Assembly (NCBI GenBank): GCA_965209065.1 | Contig: OZ242373.1 | Location: 186,001 to 250,000 of the forward strand | Direction: 5' to 3' | Length of the DNA stretch: 64,000 bases | From: CBDBUR01 sp965209065 | Lineage (GTDB): Bacteria > Pseudomonadota > Alphaproteobacteria > JAPOUT01 > G958296285 | Shown: positions 58,816 through 64,000 of the stretch, one piece after another | Layout of the letters: every line of letters begins with the position of its first letter | Numbering within the stretch: position 1 is the stretch's first letter | Notes under the pieces: generated by a model | Seen by the model: the letters and a program-made list of their open reading frames with translations, nothing else | Database searches by the model: none | What the model was told of the DNA's origin: nothing | Translations under genes and position numbers: made by a program

Positions 58816-60636
58816 ATGGGACAGGAAGACAAAAAAATTACCTTCGTTTTAACTTCCTGCGGTCGTTTTGACCTGTTAGAAAAAACGCTCAGGAGCTTTT
58901 TTCAGCACGAGGATGCCAAGCTGATGGACCGCTTTATCCTAACGGAGGACTCGTGTGATGAAGGGGTTTATGATGTGCTTGAAAAGTTTCCTCAAGCTGA
59001 ATTTGAGGTGATTTTCAACAATCCTTATAAGGGGCAGATGTTATCCATTGATAGTGCCTACGAGCAGGTTAAAACGCCTTATATTTTTCATTGTGAAGAT
59101 GACTGGGAATTCACCAAGCCTGATTTTGTTAAGCCTTCTCTAGTCTTGCTAGAGGATTTTCCTAAAGCCTTCCAAGTTTTAATCCGCGACCCCAAAACCG
59201 AGTTTATAAATTTTGAGCACCAACCTTTATTGGAACACAAAGGCATTAAGCATCGCGATATTGATGGCAAGAAACTTGGGGGAAGTTGGTATGGTCTTTC
59301 GTTTAATCCCGGTTTGCGCCGCACAGCAGACCAGATGGCATTGTTTCCCTTTAGTGCTTACACAACGGAAGCCGCGCTTGCTGTAAAAGTGAAGCGACAG
59401 GACTACTATCAAATTCAGCTAGAAAACGGCGGGGTGGTGCATATCGGTGAGGTGCAACATTTGCTCGATGTTCATGATGTGCGCAAGCCATTTGTAAAAA
59501 GAATGAAAAATTCTATATTAAAACGACTCAACCTAAGAAAACCTGATGAAGATGAGATAAAAGAGGCTTTGCCTATTTCTTGTTTTATTATAACCGGAGG
59601 CAAGGGGAAGACCGATGAAGAGAAAATAATTGCGCGCGCTTTAGCTTCTGTGAAATATTTGGTAGATGAGATAATTATTGTCGATAGTGGCGCGACCGAT
59701 AGCATAGCGGAGGTTGCTAAAAAATATGGCGCGCAGGTTTTTTGTAATGAGTGGAAGGGAGAGGGTTCGCAAAAGCGGTTTGCTGAAGAGAAATGCCGCA
59801 ATAACTGGTTGTTGAATATAGATGCCGATGAGTGGTTTAATCGGGAGCTTGCTGACAGCATTCGGCGTCTTTTTGAAAAGGGCGAGCCGAGCAAAGCTGT
59901 GTGGTGCGTGCAGCGGGGCGATATTTATTTTGGCGACCGCCATTTGCGTAAGTATATGAATCTTGAAAAGAAACCGCGTCTTTATGACAAACGCCGCGCT
60001 CGTTCTGCGCTCGATAATTTCGCTGCGCCCTTGCTGCCGGTGAATGCGTCAGGTGCTAAAAAGCAAACAGGTTTATTGTATAATGGTGTGCTTCTGCATC
60101 CTTTTCACAATATGGCAGATATGATGAAGCAGGAGGTTTATGATGCTCAAGCGGGAATGCAAGACAAACTTCTTATCGTTTTGCTTTTTCGTCTTTTTGT
60201 AGATTTTCCGCAATGTTTTCTAAAGCATTATTTTTTGCGCTATCATATTTTAATGGGCAAGAAAGGGTTTATTTATTCTATGGTGCGCGGCTATGGGCGT
60301 TTTCTCCGCACGGCGATGGAATTAGAAAAGAAGCTAAACTGGGCTGCTCTAAAAATTAAGGGCAAAGAAAGCGCAGCGAAGTCTTTATGGGATAGTGCGC
60401 AAAAAGAGATTGCTGATAACACTTCAAAATACGCGGACAAAAAGAACGGGAAGCGGGTTAGCGCACTAGGTTTATGGTTAGAGATGCCCTTGTCTTTTCT
60501 CAAGTTTTATATTTTGCGTGGGATGATTTTTAATGGGCTACAGGGTTTTTGTTATGCGATAATATATAGCTTCTCGCGTTTTGATGCTATAGTGAGGCAG
60601 TTAGAGAAGATGTCTTCATGGATAAGGTTGCGCTAG
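58816..60636 (+). CDS. Two-domain glycosyltransferase with repeated C-terminal segment
   Basis: Two glycosyltransferase family 2-like domains lie in one 606-residue protein. The first (1-240) starts ITFVLTSCGRFDLLEKTL and contains YIFHCEDDWEF as a DxD-like site. The second (about 250-440) resembles WaaE/KdtX LPS core transferases: ISCFIITGGKGKTDEE, ALASVKYLVDEIIIVDSGA and WLLNIDADEWF. Its C-terminal tail (464-506) FLKHYFLRYHILMGKKGFIY is repeated at 557-600 as FLKFYILRGMIFNGLQGFCY, an internal duplication. A close paralogue starts at 62600. Probably LPS or capsule synthesis at the inner membrane. Confidence 0.82.
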   Translation: MGQEDKKITFVLTSCGRFDLLEKTLRSFFQHEDAKLMDRFILTEDSCDEGVYDVLEKFPQAEFEVIFNNPYKGQMLSIDSAYEQVKTPYIFHCEDDWEFTKPDFVKPSLVLLEDFPKAFQVLIRDPKTEFINFEHQPLLEHKGIKHRDIDGKKLGGSWYGLSFNPGLRRTADQMALFPFSAYTTEAALAVKVKRQDYYQIQLENGGVVHIGEVQHLLDVHDVRKPFVKRMKNSILKRLNLRKPDEDEIKEALPISCFIITGGKGKTDEEKIIARALASVKYLVDEIIIVDSGATDSIAEVAKKYGAQVFCNEWKGEGSQKRFAEEKCRNNWLLNIDADEWFNRELADSIRRLFEKGEPSKAVWCVQRGDIYFGDRHLRKYMNLEKKPRLYDKRRARSALDNFAAPLLPVNASGAKKQTGLLYNGVLLHPFHNMADMMKQEVYDAQAGMQDKLLIVLLFRLFVDFPQCFLKHYFLRYHILMGKKGFIYSMVRGYGRFLRTAMELEKKLNWAALKIKGKESAAKSLWDSAQKEIADNTSKYADKKNGKRVSALGLWLEMPLSFLKFYILRGMIFNGLQGFCYAIIYSFSRFDAIVRQLEKMSSWIRLR

Positions 60637-60647
60637 AGGTGAGTAGT

Positions 60648-61337
60648 ATGCAGAAAAAAGTTTTTTTAGATATTGGTGCTCATGAGGGTGAAACCTTGTT
60701 GCATATTTTAAGCGATGATTATCTGTTTGATGAGATTCATTGCTTTGAACCTATGCCAGAGCCCTTTGCGGTGTTGAAGAAGTGCTTTGAGGGGAAGGGG
60801 CGCGCTAAAGTTTTTTTTCATAATTTTGGCTTGGCAGATTTCAGTGGCGAGCAAGAAATATACGGTAAAGATGTGGGGGCGAGTATGTTTGCTGATAAGG
60901 TGGATATAGATAATAGGCTTGCTGAAAAATGTGCGTTCGTGCGCGCGACTGATTTTTATAAAGAACATTTGAATAAAGAGGATTTAATCATAATGAAATT
61001 GAACTGCGAGGGGGGTGAAATTGCTATTTTGAATGATTTGTTAGATAGTGGAGAGATATTCAAAAACGACCATATGATGATAGATTTTGACGCAAGGAAA
61101 ATACCAAGCATGCATGATAAGCCTAGAGAAGTTTTGCGGCGACTCAAGGAGGCAAAGTATAAAAATTATTACCTACGGCTTGCAGTTATTAGAGGCGAAA
61201 CACCCTTTAGAAACTGGCTCGGCAATCTTCCTTGTGCCAATCAAATAGTGAAAACGCCACTTACGACCAGAGAAAAAATTTATGCTCATATCGTGCAATT
61301 GAAAGGTTATCTGCCGTTAAAAAGAAAATATAAATAA
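60648..61337 (+). CDS. FkbM family methyltransferase
   Basis: A SAM-dependent methyltransferase of 229 residues. It contains the FkbM entry motif VFLDIGAHEGETLLHI (SAM loop), HCFEPMPEPF, ADFSGEQEIYG and MKLNCEGGEIAILNDL (KxNCEGGE for the metal or substrate site). The start at ATG 60648, with GAGG 8 bp before it, is preferred to ATG 60618, which lies inside the preceding gene. FkbM enzymes in such loci often methylate sugars on LPS or exopolysaccharide. The target here is unknown. Confidence 0.82.
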   Translation: MQKKVFLDIGAHEGETLLHILSDDYLFDEIHCFEPMPEPFAVLKKCFEGKGRAKVFFHNFGLADFSGEQEIYGKDVGASMFADKVDIDNRLAEKCAFVRATDFYKEHLNKEDLIIMKLNCEGGEIAILNDLLDSGEIFKNDHMMIDFDARKIPSMHDKPREVLRRLKEAKYKNYYLRLAVIRGETPFRNWLGNLPCANQIVKTPLTTREKIYAHIVQLKGYLPLKRKYK

Positions 61338-61368
61338 AGGTAGCGTTTCCTCGTGTTAAATATTTAAT

Positions 61369-62562
61369 TTATAATTTTGCAGCAAAAGCACGTAATTGTT
61401 GTTTTCTAACTTGTTTCTTTCTTTTTGCTAAAGTAGTGCGTTCTTGTTTTGCTTGAGATATAATTTGTTTGCGTAAGGCATCTAACTCCTCGACACGATT
61501 ATTTATATTATGGTGTTTTATTACATAATCGTATCCTTTTTTTGCTAACTGCTCGCGTGTTTCTTGATTTTCCATTAGATGGCGTAATTTTTCTGTAATT
61601 GCTTCAGCGGATACTTCATCTAAGTAAAGCGCGCCATCTTCCCCGCTCACTTCACGCATACCGCCGCGCCCCGATGAGATAACTGCGCATTGAGATAAAT
61701 GGGCTTCTAAAACAGTAAGGGGAAAATTTTCATCATAATTGGAGGGGACAACCGCAATACAAGATTTTTTTAACCAATCTTGAATTTCTTCCCGCGAGCT
61801 ATTAATGCGCCATTGAAACTGAGAACCAAGAGGTTTTAATTTTTTTATTTGTTGCTTACCAAAAGTATCAATAGCATTAAAGCTATCGCTTTCTTTGCGA
61901 AAGGGAATAGCAAAAAGCGCTACAAACTTCCAATCGGGAAAATCGGGTAGGGTGCGCAATAAAGCGTCGGCGAGCTCGGCAATTCCTTTTTCGGTAATTG
62001 GGCGACCAGAAAAAACAATAATTTTTTCTTTTTTATTACTATCACTTTGCCATTCGCTCGCTTTTAGAGCATTGGTAATTACGTGGTGTCGTTTTTTATG
62101 CTCTGGATGTAAATGAATTAAACGCTGATGACAAAACCGACTAACAGAAATAATTCCCGCTAAGTAGCAATAACGCAACGAGCGCCCTAACAGCCTAATC
62201 CAAATGGCTCTTTCAGATGGGTTATGGCGATAATAAACGATAGGGATAAGAGGCAAGGCTTTTGCCAATGCCACCGCCCATCTGAAATGTAAATGCACCT
62301 CAACGATATCAGCGCCCAAGTCCTCAATTTTTTTTGCAAAAAGAGAAATATTATTTTTTGCGTAAGGCGGCGTTTCTTTCGGTGGAGTCCACGTTTGGAT
62401 ATCATCAAAGGGGTTTTCGACCCAACCGGATAAGACACAAATATCTTTTTTGTGAGCGCCTTGCTCGAGAGAATGTTTTGTGTATTGGTGGATAAGAATA
62501 GCAGGCGCAGATGGGGCGGTAGGGCTACAGCCATCGGAAGGGTGGACAATCGCAATTTTCAT
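61369..62562 (-). CDS. Glycosyltransferase family 4
   Basis: A GT-B fold transferase of 397 residues. The N-terminal domain starts MKIAIVHPSDGCSPTAPS. The C-terminal nucleotide-sugar domain has IIVFSGRPITEKGIAELADAL (the GR.xxEKG motif), CIAVVPSNYDENFPLTVLEA (E-x7-E type) and SGRGGMREV. The ATG at 62562 is chosen since it begins the fold; the frame extends to 62580. It runs opposite to the flanking glycosyltransferase genes and is AT-rich. It likely belongs to the same surface glycan pathway. Confidence 0.85.
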   Translation of the reverse strand: MKIAIVHPSDGCSPTAPSAPAILIHQYTKHSLEQGAHKKDICVLSGWVENPFDDIQTWTPPKETPPYAKNNISLFAKKIEDLGADIVEVHLHFRWAVALAKALPLIPIVYYRHNPSERAIWIRLLGRSLRYCYLAGIISVSRFCHQRLIHLHPEHKKRHHVITNALKASEWQSDSNKKEKIIVFSGRPITEKGIAELADALLRTLPDFPDWKFVALFAIPFRKESDSFNAIDTFGKQQIKKLKPLGSQFQWRINSSREEIQDWLKKSCIAVVPSNYDENFPLTVLEAHLSQCAVISSGRGGMREVSGEDGALYLDEVSAEAITEKLRHLMENQETREQLAKKGYDYVIKHHNINNRVEELDALRKQIISQAKQERTTLAKRKKQVRKQQLRAFAAKL

Positions 62563-62599
62563 AATTGATAAATAGCACAAAAGAGATTAAAATGCCACA

Positions 62600-64000
62600 A
62601 TGGCAGATGACACCCAGAAAATTACTTTTGTTTTAACCTCATGTGAGCGGTTTGATTTGCTAGAAAAGACTCTAGCGAGTTTTTTTCAGCACGAAGACGC
62701 TAAGCTGATTGAGCACTTTATCATTACCGAGGATTCGGGCAAGAAACAAATTTACGATGTGCTAGAGAAATTTCCTCAAGTGAAGTTTGAGGTTATCTTC
62801 AATAGTCTGCCTAAGGGTCAGTTTACGTGTATTGACGAGGCTTATGCGAGGGTCAAAACGCCTTACATTTTTCACTGCGAAGATGATTGGGAATTCACGA
62901 AACCTAATTTCATTCAGCCTTCTTTGGCTCTGCTAGAAGATTTTCCTGAGCTTGTGCAAGTGCTTATTCGTGACCCTGCCGAAGAAAAGCACGGAGGCGC
63001 GGCAGCGCCTTTGATTGAACATAAGGGGATTAAGCATCGCCGCCTTGACACCAAAGGGCATTATTTTTGGCATGGCTATTCGTTTAATCCGGGCTTACGG
63101 CGCACGGCGGATCAAAAAAAGATAGGTCCGTTTCGTTTTCTTTTGGAAGAAAACAAAATATCTCTTAGGTCAAAGCAGCTTGGTTTTTGTCAGGCGATGC
63201 TGGAGAATGGTGGCGTTAAGCACATTGGCAAGCATCGTCATGTTTTAGAATTGTTTAGTGTGCGTCCAAGGCTTATCCCGCGGCTTAAGAATTCTATTAT
63301 CAAGCGCACGGTTGGTTTTCCGCCGGTGCCTGATGGAAGTAAAATCTTGCCGATTTCTTGTTTTATTGTTGCGAAAAACGAAGAGGCGCGGATAGAGCGC
63401 GCGCTTATTTCGGTGAAGGCTTTGGCTGATGAGATTATCGTTGTGGATAGCGGCTCAACCGACCGCACGCTGGAGATTGCTAAAAGCTATGGTGCGAAAG
63501 TTTTTTTCAACGAGTGGGAAGGCGATGGACCGCAAAAGCGTTTCGCTGAGGAGCAATGCCGCAATAATTGGTTGTTGAATATAGATGCTGATGAGTGGTT
63601 GAACGCGGCATTGGTTCAAAGTATTCGGCATCTTTTTGAGAAGGGTGAGCCGGCGAAGCCTGTTTGGTGTTTGCGGCGCGGCGATATTTATTTTGGCGAC
63701 CGCCATTTGCGCTGGCATATGAATCTTGAGAAGATGCCGCGTCTTTATGATAAGCGTCGCGCGCGTTTCACGCCACAAAAGCTGCATACGTCTGTGCCGC
63801 GTGCTAGGGGTTCGACGGGTGTTTTAGATGGGGTTTTGCTTCACGCTTATGCCCATAGTGTCGGCGATATGATTAGAAAAGAAATGAATTACGCGAAAGT
63901 TGGTATGAAGGAGAAGTCTTTGTTTATTTTATTGCTTCGTGTTTTGACAGATTTTCCGCAATGTTTTCTAAAGCATTATTTTTTGCGCGGTCATATTTTT
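62600..64000 (+). CDS. Two-domain glycosyltransferase paralogue, cut by the window end
   Basis: The frame from ATG 62600 is open to the last base, giving the first 467 residues of a protein closely related to the one at 58816-60636. It starts MADDTQKITFVLTSCERFDL, repeats the YIFHCEDDWEFTKP site, and continues with the WaaE-like domain (ISCFIVAKNEEARIERAL, VDSGSTDRT, WLLNIDADEWL). The window ends inside its FLKHYFLRGHIF tail, at the position where the paralogue starts its repeated segment. It is a tandem duplicate separated by the FkbM and GT4 genes. The second domain keeps AKNEEAR where the paralogue has the altered TGGKGKT. Confidence 0.85.
   Translation, partial: MADDTQKITFVLTSCERFDLLEKTLASFFQHEDAKLIEHFIITEDSGKKQIYDVLEKFPQVKFEVIFNSLPKGQFTCIDEAYARVKTPYIFHCEDDWEFTKPNFIQPSLALLEDFPELVQVLIRDPAEEKHGGAAAPLIEHKGIKHRRLDTKGHYFWHGYSFNPGLRRTADQKKIGPFRFLLEENKISLRSKQLGFCQAMLENGGVKHIGKHRHVLELFSVRPRLIPRLKNSIIKRTVGFPPVPDGSKILPISCFIVAKNEEARIERALISVKALADEIIVVDSGSTDRTLEIAKSYGAKVFFNEWEGDGPQKRFAEEQCRNNWLLNIDADEWLNAALVQSIRHLFEKGEPAKPVWCLRRGDIYFGDRHLRWHMNLEKMPRLYDKRRARFTPQKLHTSVPRARGSTGVLDGVLLHAYAHSVGDMIRKEMNYAKVGMKEKSLFILLLRVLTDFPQCFLKHYFLRGHIF

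Overview
The window is chromosomal DNA from an alphaproteobacterium. The evidence is a CcrM-type GANTC methyltransferase, the alphaproteobacterial ATP synthase F0 operon with a b' subunit (atpI-atpB-atpE-atpF'-atpF) followed by yqeY, rnhB and ccrM, a serC leader RNA ahead of serC-serA-purA, the murA-DUF2948-hisD-UPF0262-infA cluster, the DUF2849-cysI-DUF934 cluster, and a DUF6456 protein next to a protein made only of a DnaA DNA-binding domain. The dihydropteroate synthase between ftsH and glmM is of the Sul-like type that published work found in the chromosomes of Rhodobiaceae and Leptospiraceae. Together with the beta-oxidation and Baeyer-Villiger-type genes this points to Rhodobiaceae/Parvibaculales or a close relative. 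That placement is inference.

Layout. 0-8 kb: DnaA-domain regulator, sulfite reductase cluster, an outer-membrane-like protein, D-amino acid dehydrogenase, and a subtilase lipoprotein coupled to a small outer-membrane-type protein. 8-13 kb: a ThDP enzyme followed by an AT-rich insert (FRG-TPR protein, then a DNA methyltransferase and an unknown partner that may be its restriction enzyme). 12.9-22 kb: housekeeping genes (thiE, class I aldolase, ftsH, folP*, glmM, thiD, PhzF-like, pyrF, a DNA glycosylase). 22-27 kb: a hydrolase, two tandem subtilases (the second frameshifted) and two small membrane proteins. 27-37 kb: serC-serA-purA, a DUF721 protein, mutY and the long leftward ATP synthase/ccrM operon. 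37-45 kb: a flavin monooxygenase, then accessory DNA with a P-loop/DUF3800 pair, a sulfite-exporter-like protein and a two-gene CBASS anti-phage operon (CapV phospholipase plus CD-NTase) that stops just short of tRNA-Lys. 45-50 kb: tRNA-Phe, infA, a hisD-UPF0262 fusion, DUF2948 and murA. 50-58 kb: fatty-acid oxidation genes with an inserted methyltransferase-HNH fusion, then a free-standing 5S rRNA gene with its own promoter. 58-64 kb: cell-surface glycosyltransferases, including a duplicated two-domain enzyme whose second copy runs off the window.

General picture. Compact operons with 1-20 bp overlaps hold the metabolic genes. Defence-like genes (FRG-TPR with a putative R-M pair, P-loop/DUF3800, CBASS, methyltransferase-HNH) sit as small AT-rich inserts between them, without visible integrases or transposases. 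The most notable points are the Sul-like DHPS in its ftsH-glmM setting, a MurA with Asp at the fosfomycin-target Cys position, the independent 5S gene, the CBASS operon with a tRNA-Lys-like remnant about 3.3 kb away, the hisD-UPF0262 fusion and the mosaic subtilase duplication. No stretch longer than 300 bases lacks a gene. The longest gap, 41699-41952, holds a small hairpin and the tRNA-like remnant.
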